Assembly (NCBI GenBank): GCA_007125455.1 | Contig: SLDE01000113.1 | Span: 1 to 9,165, forward strand | Direction of reading: 5' to 3' | Origin: Ectothiorhodospiraceae bacterium | Lineage (GTDB): Bacteria; Pseudomonadota; Gammaproteobacteria; Thiohalomonadales; Thiohalomonadaceae | Length of the DNA: 9,165 nucleotides | In this document: positions 1 through 7,077 of the stretch, piece after piece | Layout of the letters: each line of letters starts with the position of its first letter | Numbering within the stretch: the first letter of the stretch is position 1 | Made by a program: the position numbers and the translations under genes | The notes under the pieces: generated by a model | What the model was told of the DNA's origin: nothing | The model's database searches: none | What the model saw: only the letters and a program-made list of their open reading frames with translations

Positions 1-2
1 AT

Positions 3-1733
3 GTGGTCTACGGCCCCCACGGCGCGCCGGACTTTTTCACCCCCGCCGACATCGAGACCTTCTTCGCCACCGATTGGGCGGTGCACTACAACTCCAGCCG
101 CACCGGGGTGCGCCTGATCGGCCCCAAACCCGAGTGGGCGCGCCGTGACGGTGGCGAGGCCGGGCTGCATCCCTCGAATATCCACGACAACGCCTACGCC
201 ATCGGCGCAGTGGACTTCACCGGTGACATGCCGGTGATCCTCGGCCCCGATGGGCCGAGCCTGGGTGGCTTCGTCTGCCCCGCCACGGTGATCAGCGCCG
301 ACCTGTGGAAACTCGGCCAACTGCGTCCCGACGACAGCATCCGCTTTGTGCCGGTGAGCATCGACACCGCATGCCGCCTGGCCGATGAGCTGGACCAGGC
401 CGTGGCCACGCTGTGTGCGCCGCAGCCTACGGTCGAGGGCATCGCGCCGCACAGTGCCATACTGGCCCGACGCCTGCCGCCCGAACACCCGGTGGGGGTC
501 TGCTACCGCCCCGCCGGGGATCGCTATCTGCTGGTGGAATACGGCGAGGCGGTGCTGGATCTGGAGCTGCGCTTTCGGGTGCAGGCCCTGCTGGAGTGGC
601 TGCACGAACAGGCCATCCCGGGGATCATCGAGATGACCCCGGGGGTGCGCTCGCTGCAGATCCACTATGAGCCACGCCAGCTATCCCTGAGCAATCTGCT
701 GGAGCGGCTGGGCCAGGCCGAAACGGCGTTGCGCGACCTGAGTGAGGTCACCATCCCCTCGCGCATCGTGCACCTGCCACTGGCCTGGGACGACAGCCAG
801 ACCCGCCTGGCCATCGACAAATACATGCAGTCGGTACGCCAGGATGCCCCCTGGTGCCCCAGCAATATCGAGTTCATCCGTCGCATCAACGGCCTGGAGA
901 GCGAGCAGCAGGTCAAGGAGATCGTCTACGCGGCCAGCTATCTGGTGATGGGGCTGGGGGATGTCTACCTCTCCGCGCCGCTGGCCACCCCGCTCGACCC
1001 GCGCCACCGCCTGGTCACCACCAAGTACAACCCGGCGCGCACCTGGACCCCGGAAAACGCGGTGGGGATCGGCGGCTCCTACATGTGCATCTACGGCATG
1101 GAGGGGCCGGGGGGCTATCAGTTTGTCGGGCGCACCCTGCAGATGTGGAGCCGCTACCACCAGACAGCAGAGTTCGAACACCCCTGGCTGCTGCGCTTTT
1201 TCGATCAGATCCGCTTTTACGAGGTCAGCGAGGAGGCACTGCTGGCGATGCGCGAAGACTTTCCGCGCGGACGCTGCCATATCGAGATTGAAGAGAGTCA
1301 GTTTTCACTCAGTGATTACAAACGCTTTCTTGAGGACAACCGGAGCGGGATCCAGGCCTTCAAGTCGCGCCAGCAGGCGGCCTTCGAGGCAGAGCGGGCG
1401 CGCTGGGCCGCCGCCGGTCAGGTATTGCATGTGGCGGAGGAAGAGCTGGCCGTCGAAAGCGAAGACGCACTGGCCCTGGGCGCGGATCAGTTCGCGGTGC
1501 AAAGCCATGTGCACGGCAATATCTGGCAGATCCTGGTCGCCGTTGGTGACACCGTGGAGGCCGGACAACCGCTGCTGGTGATCGAGTCGATGAAGATGGA
1601 GATCGTCATCACCGCCGAGCAGACGGGCACCATCGAACAACTGCTGTGCAGCGAGGGCAAGCAGGTCACGCCGGGCCAGCACCTGCTGGTACTCAAGCAT
1701 CCATCCCAGGCAAAGGAGAAGCAACATGCGTGA
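3..1733 (+). CDS. Urea carboxylase (or guanidine carboxylase), C-terminal part; 5' end cut by the window
   Basis: This is the C-terminal ~576 residues of a biotin-dependent carboxylase that makes allophanate from urea with ATP and bicarbonate in the cytoplasm. Family members are about 1,200 residues, so the biotin carboxylase domain and the start of the carboxyltransferase are missing; the GTG at position 3 is an internal Val codon, not a start. Visible in order: the end of a KipA/AHS2-type domain (window residues 1–135, with DGPSLGGF), a KipI/AHS1-type domain (about 150–380, with GGSYMCIYGMEGPGG), a carboxylase-specific linker rich in charged residues (about 430–490), and a biotinyl carrier domain (about 495–566) whose ESMKMEI motif puts the biotinylated lysine at residue 531. 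The reading frame is intact throughout. It ends by overlapping the allophanate hydrolase start by 8 bases, so the two are co-translated. Family assignment is firm; urea versus guanidine as substrate cannot be settled here. Confidence 0.93.
   Translation: MVYGPHGAPDFFTPADIETFFATDWAVHYNSSRTGVRLIGPKPEWARRDGGEAGLHPSNIHDNAYAIGAVDFTGDMPVILGPDGPSLGGFVCPATVISADLWKLGQLRPDDSIRFVPVSIDTACRLADELDQAVATLCAPQPTVEGIAPHSAILARRLPPEHPVGVCYRPAGDRYLLVEYGEAVLDLELRFRVQALLEWLHEQAIPGIIEMTPGVRSLQIHYEPRQLSLSNLLERLGQAETALRDLSEVTIPSRIVHLPLAWDDSQTRLAIDKYMQSVRQDAPWCPSNIEFIRRINGLESEQQVKEIVYAASYLVMGLGDVYLSAPLATPLDPRHRLVTTKYNPARTWTPENAVGIGGSYMCIYGMEGPGGYQFVGRTLQMWSRYHQTAEFEHPWLLRFFDQIRFYEVSEEALLAMREDFPRGRCHIEIEESQFSLSDYKRFLEDNRSGIQAFKSRQQAAFEAERARWAAAGQVLHVAEEELAVESEDALALGADQFAVQSHVHGNIWQILVAVGDTVEAGQPLLVIESMKMEIVITAEQTGTIEQLLCSEGKQVTPGQHLLVLKHPSQAKEKQHA
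1712..1718 (+). promoter_or_regulatory. Ribosome binding site of allophanate hydrolase, inside the carboxylase gene
   Basis: AAAGGAG lies 7 bases before the ATG at 1726. It sits in the last codons of the carboxylase gene and supports the start that overlaps the upstream stop (ATGCGTGA), pointing to translational coupling. Confidence 0.75.
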
Positions 1734-3525
1734 CCTTAGCCTCACCACCCTGCGTCAGGGCTATCTGAGTGGCGAACTTGACCCGCGCACCGTGATCGGC
1801 GCCAGCCTGGCCGCCGCCCGCGCCGACCGGCACCACGGCTGGATCCACGTGTTGAGCGATGAGGAGGTCGAAGCGTGGCTCGCGCGACTGGACCAGACCT
1901 CCCCGCAGAGCCTGCCGCTGTACGGCACCCCGTTCGCCATCAAGGACAATATCGACCTGGCCGGGGTGCCGACCACCGCCGCCTGTCCCGCCTATCGCTA
2001 CATCCCCGAACGCTCCGCCTTCGTGGTGCAGGCCCTGCTGGAGGCGGGGGCGATCCCCATTGGCAAGACCAATCTCGATCAGTTTGCCACCGGCCTGGTA
2101 GGGGTCCGCTCACCCTACGGGGCCGGGCGCAATGCCTTCGACCCCCAATACATCTCCGGCGGCTCCAGCGCGGGTTCGGCCACCGCCACGGCCCTGGGCC
2201 AGGTCAGCTTTGCCCTCGGCACCGATACCGCCGGTTCCGGTCGGGTGCCAGCGGCCTTCAACAATCTGATCGGTCTCAAGCCCACCCGTGGCCTGCTCAG
2301 CACCAGCGGGGTGGTACCGGCCTGCCGCAGTCTCGATTGCGTTTCGGTATTCGCCCTGTGTGCCCATGATGCGCAACAGGTGATGCACCAAATCCATGAT
2401 TACGATGCCGACGATCCCTACAGCCGCCACGACCGCGAGCCCCGGCCGACCTGGTCACTCGACGGCCTGTGTATCGGTGTGCCACGCCCGGAGCAGCGGG
2501 AGTTTTTCGGCAACGGCGAGGGACAACGCCTGTTCGAACAAAGCCTGCAACATCTGCGTGAACTGGGGACCGTGCTGGTAGAGATCGACCTGGAGCCCTT
2601 TTTGCAGGCGGCGCGCCTGCTCTACGAAGGCCCCTGGGTGGCCGAGCGCTACCACGCCATCGCCGGACTGCTGAACTCCCAGCCCGAGGCGCTGCACCCC
2701 ATCACCCGCCAGATCATCTCGGCGGGGGATCAACCCAGTGCCGTCGATGCCTTCGCCGCCCAGTACCGGCTACAGGCGCTGCGGCGCAAGAGCGAGGCCA
2801 GTTGGCAGCAGGTCGCCGCGATCATCACCCCCACCGCGGCGGACTGCTATACCATCGCCGAGGTGGAGGCCGATCCACTCGGCCTGAACAGCCGCTTGGG
2901 CCACTACACCAATTTCATGAACCTGCTCGACCTCTCGGCAGTGGCGGTGCCCGCTGGCCTCCAGGCCAATGGTCTGCCCTTTGGCGTCACCCTGTTCGCC
3001 CCCGCCAACCACGATGATGCCCTGTTGCAGCTGGCCGATGCCCTGCACCGCACCACGGGCATGACGCTGGGTAGCGGCAGCGTGTCCATCGACACACAGC
3101 CTGTCCCAATAGAGCTACCAAAAGAGATAACTGACGACACCCTGCCACTGGCGGTCTGTGGTGCCCACCTCTCCGGCCTGGCGCTGAATCACCAACTGCT
3201 GGAGCGTCAGGCCCGCCTGCTCCAGCGCACCACCACCAGCGCGGCCTATCGACTCTACGCCCTGCCAGGCGGGCCACCACTTCGGCCCGGGCTGATCCGG
3301 GTGGCCGAAAACGGGGTAGCGATAGAGGTGGAGGTGTGGGCCGTACCAGAAAGACATATCGGCAGCCTGCTGGCCACCCTCCCCGCCCCGCTGGGGCTGG
3401 GCAAGGTAGAGCTGGCAGGGGGGGAGTGGGTAAGCGGCTTTATCTGCGAGGGCTGGGTCCGCGCGACGGCAGAGGACATCAGTCAACACCGCGGCTGGCG
3501 CCATTTTTTACAGCATTCAGGCTAG
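1726..3525 (+). CDS. atzF: Allophanate hydrolase (two-domain, AtzF/DUR1-like)
   Basis: Hydrolyses allophanate to ammonium and CO2 in the cytoplasm, completing the two-step ATP-dependent urea amidolyase route begun by the overlapping carboxylase. The 599-residue protein has the usual family length. The N-terminal amidase-signature domain (about 60–445) shows the complete Ser–cis-Ser–Lys triad: Lys73 (AIKDNID), Ser147 (GGSSAGS) and Ser171 (DTAGSGR); the 74- and 24-residue spacings fit the family. Tyr300 and Arg308 in YEGPWVAER match the substrate-anchoring pair I recall from studied homologues. After a linker (about 450–473) comes the allophanate-hydrolase-specific C-terminal domain (about 474–599; AVCGAHLSG, RPGLIRV, GKVELAGG, GFICEG), which in characterised enzymes decarboxylates the N-carboxycarbamate intermediate; His481 is a candidate catalytic residue there. 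The start is supported by AAAGGAG 7 bases upstream and the 8-base overlap. The symbol follows the family; in a urea pathway it is also called DUR1-type or uahA. Confidence 0.95.
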   Translation: MRDLSLTTLRQGYLSGELDPRTVIGASLAAARADRHHGWIHVLSDEEVEAWLARLDQTSPQSLPLYGTPFAIKDNIDLAGVPTTAACPAYRYIPERSAFVVQALLEAGAIPIGKTNLDQFATGLVGVRSPYGAGRNAFDPQYISGGSSAGSATATALGQVSFALGTDTAGSGRVPAAFNNLIGLKPTRGLLSTSGVVPACRSLDCVSVFALCAHDAQQVMHQIHDYDADDPYSRHDREPRPTWSLDGLCIGVPRPEQREFFGNGEGQRLFEQSLQHLRELGTVLVEIDLEPFLQAARLLYEGPWVAERYHAIAGLLNSQPEALHPITRQIISAGDQPSAVDAFAAQYRLQALRRKSEASWQQVAAIITPTAADCYTIAEVEADPLGLNSRLGHYTNFMNLLDLSAVAVPAGLQANGLPFGVTLFAPANHDDALLQLADALHRTTGMTLGSGSVSIDTQPVPIELPKEITDDTLPLAVCGAHLSGLALNHQLLERQARLLQRTTTSAAYRLYALPGGPPLRPGLIRVAENGVAIEVEVWAVPERHIGSLLATLPAPLGLGKVELAGGEWVSGFICEGWVRATAEDISQHRGWRHFLQHSG

Positions 3526-3535
3526 CCTAAAGGGC

Positions 3536-3556
3536 CTGAGCGGGCTCGCCGCTCAG
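3536..3556. terminator. Perfect 8-bp hairpin between convergent genes, possible bidirectional terminator
   Basis: CTGAGCGG, a GCTCG loop, then CCGCTCAG form a perfect GC-rich stem 10 bases after the allophanate hydrolase stop. The same stem includes the amidase stop codon (3553–3555). No real T-run follows on the + strand, and only TTT follows on the − strand, so termination is inferred from position and symmetry. Confidence 0.45.
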
Positions 3557-4881
3557 CCGTCGCGGGGGATCTGCAACACCTGGCCAACACGGATATTGGT
3601 GTTTCGCAGGTTGTTGGCCTCGCGCAGCCGATCCATGCTCACCTGGTACTGACGGGCGATCCCGGAAAGGGTATCACCACGCGCCGTCACGTGCTGGCGG
3701 GGGCGCTGCTGGGCAAGGATGGTGCCGGGTGGCGGACTGTCACGGAAGTAGCTACGGATCCCGCTGATCATCGCCTCGGCAAGGCGTTGCTGATAGGCGG
3801 CGGTACGCAGACTACGCTCCTCATCCGGGTTGGAGATAAAGCCGGTCTCTACCAGCATGGAGGGGATATCCGGGGCGCGCAACACCCGGAAACCGGCCTG
3901 CTCCACCTGACGTTTGTGCAGCCGTCCCACCCGCTCCAACCCCGCCAGCACACGGGCAGCGGCGTCGGTGCTGGCCTCGATGCTGGCGGTCTGCGAGAGA
4001 TCCAGCAGCACCGAGGCGAGCATGTCATCCTTGTCATCCAGCTTGACCCCGCCGACCAGATCGGAGGCATTCTCCCGCTCCGCCAGCAGGCGCGCCTGCT
4101 CACTGGTGGCCCCGCCCTGGGAGAGGGTGTAGACCGACAGGCCACGGGCGCGCCGGTCCGGGAAGGCATCGGCGTGGATGGAGATCATCAGGTCCGCATT
4201 GGCACGACGGGCACGGTTGACCCGCTCATGCAGACTGATGAAGTGATCCCCGTCGCGGATCATCACCGCCTTAAAGCCTGGCTCACGATCCACCAGGGTC
4301 TGCAGGCGTCGGGCGATGGCCAGCACCACATCCTTCTCGCGGGTGCCACTGGGGCCGATCGCCCCCGGATCCCGGCCACCGTGACCGGCATCAATGGCGA
4401 TGATGATCTCCCGTGGCGGGGCGATGCGCGTGGGTGTGGGTGTCTTGCTGGCAGAAGGGCGTGTATTGCCGGTGCTGGCAAGCTTTTCGTGGCTGAGATC
4501 GATCACCAAGCGGTGGCCGAACTGTTGATTTGGGCGCAGGGAGAAGCTGCGTGGCTGGGCGCTCTGATTGAGATCCAGTACCACGCGCAGGTCGCGGTTA
4601 TTCTGCCCCTGCTGGGCGCTGCGCACGCCGCTAAGCACCGACTCACTGGTGCTCAGTTTGCTCAGATCGGCCTGGAGTCGGGCGTTACTGATGTCGATCA
4701 CCACCCGATCCGGGTTCTGCAACACGAACAGGCGGTGTTGCACATCTTTGCTGGCATCGAAGACCAGACGGGTAGCGTCACCATCGGGGGCAATGCGCAC
4801 ACCGGTGATCGTGGCCTGCGCCCAACTGACCGCGCCGTAACTGAGCAGGATCAAACTCACCAGTATTTTGAAGATGGGCAT
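3553..4881 (-). CDS. amiB: N-acetylmuramoyl-L-alanine amidase, AmiB type (AMIN–Amidase_3–LysM)
   Basis: A periplasmic zinc amidase that cuts the amide bond between N-acetylmuramic acid and the stem peptide, typically to split septal peptidoglycan at division. The 442-residue protein has a Sec signal peptide (about 1–21, ending VSWA before QA), an AMIN targeting domain (about 24–130), a Ser/Thr/Pro linker (134–157), an Amidase_3 catalytic domain (about 159–378) and a C-terminal LysM (about 396–438, starting HVTARGDTLSGIA). Zinc ligands His167 (DAGHGG), Glu182 (REKD) and His236 (SIHAD) and catalytic Glu345 (VETGF) are present. The insert at about 265–305 fits the autoinhibitory helix segment that LytM-type activators (EnvC/NlpD) displace in this family. 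AmiB is preferred over AmiC because there is no twin-arginine signal and because nnr–tsaE lie upstream, as for E. coli amiB; the LysM, absent from E. coli AmiB, is common elsewhere. The ATG has AAGGAGG 5 bases upstream. Its usual neighbour mutL does not follow. Confidence 0.95.
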   Translation of the reverse strand: MPIFKILVSLILLSYGAVSWAQATITGVRIAPDGDATRLVFDASKDVQHRLFVLQNPDRVVIDISNARLQADLSKLSTSESVLSGVRSAQQGQNNRDLRVVLDLNQSAQPRSFSLRPNQQFGHRLVIDLSHEKLASTGNTRPSASKTPTPTRIAPPREIIIAIDAGHGGRDPGAIGPSGTREKDVVLAIARRLQTLVDREPGFKAVMIRDGDHFISLHERVNRARRANADLMISIHADAFPDRRARGLSVYTLSQGGATSEQARLLAERENASDLVGGVKLDDKDDMLASVLLDLSQTASIEASTDAAARVLAGLERVGRLHKRQVEQAGFRVLRAPDIPSMLVETGFISNPDEERSLRTAAYQQRLAEAMISGIRSYFRDSPPPGTILAQQRPRQHVTARGDTLSGIARQYQVSMDRLREANNLRNTNIRVGQVLQIPRDG

Positions 4882-4886
4882 AGGCC

Positions 4887-4893
4887 CCTCCTT
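4887..4893 (-). promoter_or_regulatory. Ribosome binding site of amiB
   Basis: On the − strand this reads AAGGAGG, a full anti-Shine-Dalgarno match, 5 bases before the ATG at 4881. It fixes the amidase start. Confidence 0.8.
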
Positions 4894-4958
4894 ACCCGAA
4901 GGACGAAAAAAGCTGTTTTACATAAGTATCACACACTTACAACAACTTCTTATGATCA

Positions 4959-4988
4959 ATTATAGGTACAGGCTCAGGCAATAATCAA
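4959..4988 (-). promoter_or_regulatory. Predicted sigma70 promoter of amiB
   Basis: On the − strand, TTGATT (−35; 4983–4988) and a perfect TATAAT (−10; 4959–4964) are separated by 18 bases. Transcription would start near 4952, giving a leader of about 70 nt to the amiB start. The surrounding intergenic DNA is clearly more AT-rich than the genes. This suggests amiB has its own promoter and does not depend only on read-through from tsaE. Confidence 0.65.
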
Positions 4989-4999
4989 GCAAAACCGCT

Positions 5000-5019
5000 G
5001 TCACCGCATGCGCGGTCAC
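5000..5019. repeat. Imperfect 20-bp palindrome upstream of the amiB promoter
   Basis: GTCACCGC–ATGC–GCGGTCAC is symmetrical at 7 of 8 positions per arm. It lies 11 bp upstream of the predicted amiB −35 box and 52 bp beyond the tsaE stop. It could be an operator or a weak tsaE terminator; on the − strand TTTT appears 5 bases after the stem. No T-run follows directly, so neither role is established. Confidence 0.4.
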
Positions 5020-5070
5020 GGTCCTATCGAGACTTAGAAGGGTGAGGAATACGAAAACAAGAGGGGAAAC

Positions 5071-5544
5071 TTAGTAGTAACCACTTACACACTCAACGAT
5101 CGCGGCGGCTCGGTCACCCGTACCAGCAAGGCGCAGCCGACGGCCCGGGTCGTGATAGTCGAGCCAAAGCTCTAGATCCGCAGGGGGTAGGAGCCCTATG
5201 CCGCGCTCCGGCCACTCCAGCAGAGCGATCGCCTGGCCATCAAAATAGTCGCGAATACCAAGGTACTCCAGTTCCTCGGGATCCCCCAGGCGATAGAGGT
5301 CAAAGTGGTAGTAGCGCTGGCCATCCAGCTCATAGCCCTCCACCAGGGTATAGGTGGGGCTCTTTACCGCCCCTGGATGACCCAGCCCCTGCAACAGACC
5401 ACGCACCAGGGTGCTCTTGCCCGCCCCCAGCTCGCCATGCAGGTGGATCACCGTGCCCGGCATACAGCAACCGCCAAGCCGCGCGCCAAACCTCTCTGTG
5501 GCCTCACTATCGGCGAGAAAGAGGCTCCAGTCATGGGTTGCCAC
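5071..5544 (-). CDS. tsaE: tRNA threonylcarbamoyladenosine biosynthesis ATPase TsaE
   Basis: A cytoplasmic P-loop ATPase that works with TsaB, TsaC and TsaD to form the t6A modification at position 37 of ANN-decoding tRNAs. The 157-residue length is typical. Visible are the Walker A motif GELGAGKST (37–45, Lys43), the family motif SPTYTLV (62–68), HFDLYRL with Asp82 (80–86), and LLEWPERG with Glu110/Trp111 (108–115). The start is GTG at 5544, supported by GGGGAG 8 bases upstream (5553–5558); no in-frame ATG fits nearby. The gene overlaps the end of nnr by 14 bases in another frame, so the pair is co-transcribed and probably translationally coupled, as often seen for yjeF–yjeE. Confidence 0.95.
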   Translation of the reverse strand: MATHDWSLFLADSEATERFGARLGGCCMPGTVIHLHGELGAGKSTLVRGLLQGLGHPGAVKSPTYTLVEGYELDGQRYYHFDLYRLGDPEELEYLGIRDYFDGQAIALLEWPERGIGLLPPADLELWLDYHDPGRRLRLAGTGDRAAAIVECVSGYY

Positions 5545-7042
5545 AGTGGCTGCTCCCCGTGGTTTGCGGATTCATTAGGCGCTGCAGGGGAGCAAACAGA
5601 TCGCTGGCGAGGAGGCCACGCTCGCCCTGTTCGGCGGCCCAATCCCCCGCCTGGGCATGCAACACCACCCCCAGCCGTGCCGCTGCCTCCAGCCCCATCC
5701 CCTGGGCCAGTAACGCAGCGATCACGCCACTGAGCACATCGCCCATGCCGGCGCTGGCCATGCCGGGATTGCCTTGATTGCAAAGTGCCTCGCGCCCCTG
5801 GGGGCCAAGGATCAGGGTGCCACAGCCCTTGAGTACCACCACCCCGCCATAGCTAGCCTCCAATGCGGCGATGGCGGCAAAGCGGTCCTGTTGGATCTCG
5901 GCGCTAGCACAACCCAGCAGGCGTGCCGCTTCGCCGGGGTGGGGGGTGAGTACCCAGTTGTGGTGATAGTCAGGCTGCTCGGCCAACAGATTGAGTGCAT
6001 CGGCATCAAGCACCATCGGCAGTGAGCTTTCCAACAGCACCGCCAGCATCTGCCGCCCCCAGGGGCCCTGCCCCAGGCCCGGCCCGGCCACCACCACGCT
6101 CGCCTGCTGCAACAGCGCCTTGAGTTGCCCCACCTCCTCTACCCCGTGGCAGATCAGCTCCGGGCGCTGGGCGCTGATAAAGGCGGCGTGGCTGGCACGG
6201 GTGGCAAGGCTGACCAGCCCGGCACCGCAGCGCAGCGCCGCCTCACCGGCCAGGCGTACCGCCCCGGCCATACCACTGTCGCCCCCAACCACCAATACAT
6301 GGCCGAAATCACCCTTGTGAGCATTGCGTGCCCGCGCCACCAGGCGATCACGTTGGCTGGCGTAGTCGATGCGTTCCACCGCCGCCGGCACATGACCGTA
6401 GACCGAAGGGGAAACATGCAGATCATGAAAGTGCAGTTCGCCGCAGTAATCCGGCCCGTCGGCACTGAACTGGCCACGCTTGAGGCCGATGAAGGTGACC
6501 GTCACCGTGGCCCGCACCGCCCTTCCCAGCACGCAGCCGGTATCGGCGCTGATCCCCGAAGGGATATCGGCGGCCAGTACCGGCACCCCAGCAGCGTTAA
6601 TCGCCTCCACCGCCTCGCCGTACAAGCCTTTTACCGGACCGCGCAGGCCGGTCCCCAGCAGGGCATCGACGATCAGTTCGTGGGCATCGATACGCTGACC
6701 ATCGAAGGTGATCATCGACACCCCAGCATCCTCAGCCTCGGCCCAGGCGCGGTGGGCATCCCCTTGCAAGGTTTCACCGGGCTGCAGATAGTAAAGCTCG
6801 ACCCGGATCCCCGCCTGGTGGGCCAGGCGGGCCAGCACATAGCCATCACCGGCATTATTGCCGCCGCCACAGACCACGGCGATGTTGTGCACCTCGGGCC
6901 AATGCTGGCGAAGTTGGTCGAAAAGGGCCTGGCCGGCGGCGTTCATGAGCGCGATGCCCTGGATGCCGTAGTAGTCGATGGCCAGGCGATCGAGCTCGCG
7001 TACCTGTTCGGCGCGATAAAGGGCGTGGGGTAATGGTCTCAT
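5531..7042 (-). CDS. nnr: Bifunctional NAD(P)HX epimerase / ADP-dependent NAD(P)HX dehydratase
   Basis: A metabolite-repair enzyme that converts damaged hydrated NAD(P)H (NADHX/NADPHX) back to NAD(P)H. From the ATG at 7042 it has 503 residues, close to E. coli YjeF (about 515). The N-terminal epimerase domain (about 1–215) shows LMNAAG, GGGNNAGDGYVLAR (59–72), DALLGTGL (127–133) and ADIPSG with Asp159. The C-terminal ribokinase-fold dehydratase (about 230–490) shows KGDFGHVLVVGGDSGMAGA, GPGLGQ (320–325), LDADALN (345–351), TPHPGEAARLLG (366–377) and NPGMASAGMGDVLSG. The start is uncertain: a second in-frame ATG at 7054 adds MILP, and neither has a good ribosome binding site. An open frame continues to 7192 but runs antisense to queG and lacks family character, so it is not used. 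nnr diverges from queG and overlaps tsaE by 14 bases. Confidence 0.93.
   Translation of the reverse strand: MRPLPHALYRAEQVRELDRLAIDYYGIQGIALMNAAGQALFDQLRQHWPEVHNIAVVCGGGNNAGDGYVLARLAHQAGIRVELYYLQPGETLQGDAHRAWAEAEDAGVSMITFDGQRIDAHELIVDALLGTGLRGPVKGLYGEAVEAINAAGVPVLAADIPSGISADTGCVLGRAVRATVTVTFIGLKRGQFSADGPDYCGELHFHDLHVSPSVYGHVPAAVERIDYASQRDRLVARARNAHKGDFGHVLVVGGDSGMAGAVRLAGEAALRCGAGLVSLATRASHAAFISAQRPELICHGVEEVGQLKALLQQASVVVAGPGLGQGPWGRQMLAVLLESSLPMVLDADALNLLAEQPDYHHNWVLTPHPGEAARLLGCASAEIQQDRFAAIAALEASYGGVVVLKGCGTLILGPQGREALCNQGNPGMASAGMGDVLSGVIAALLAQGMGLEAAARLGVVLHAQAGDWAAEQGERGLLASDLFAPLQRLMNPQTTGSSHCGNP
5553..5558 (-). promoter_or_regulatory. Ribosome binding site deciding the GTG start of tsaE
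   Basis: The − strand reads GGGGAG, 8 bases ahead of the GTG codon at 5544–5542. It lies inside the nnr coding region and supports a GTG start for tsaE overlapping the nnr stop. Confidence 0.6.
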
Positions 7043-7049
7043 GGGGAGT

Positions 7050-7077
7050 ATCATAACCCCATGCACGACAGAGACAA
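7050..7077 (-). promoter_or_regulatory. Candidate sigma70 promoter of nnr–tsaE, inside the queG start
   Basis: On the − strand, TTGTCT (7072–7077) and TATGAT (7050–7055) are 16 bases apart, matching consensus at 4 of 6 and 5 of 6 positions. Transcription would begin around 7043, almost at the ATG at 7042. If real, the nnr mRNA would be leaderless or nearly so, which would explain the missing ribosome binding site. The match is only moderate. Confidence 0.3.

Noticed and set aside
681..1280. A 199-codon open frame on the − strand inside the carboxylase gene
   Set aside because: It is a mirror of the intact carboxylase frame, with no domain, no ribosome binding site and no neighbour to join.
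4923..4939. Small inverted repeat TAAGT/ACTTA in the amiB leader
   Set aside because: Arms of only 5 AT-rich bases with a 7-base loop; such repeats occur by chance in AT-rich leaders and suggest no riboswitch.
3691..4965. A 424-codon open frame on the + strand opposite amiB
   Set aside because: It runs antisense to a complete amidase with all catalytic residues. The translation is low-complexity, rich in Gly/His/Ala/Asp without recognisable domains, as expected from the complement of a GC-rich gene. It even continues over the amiB promoter.
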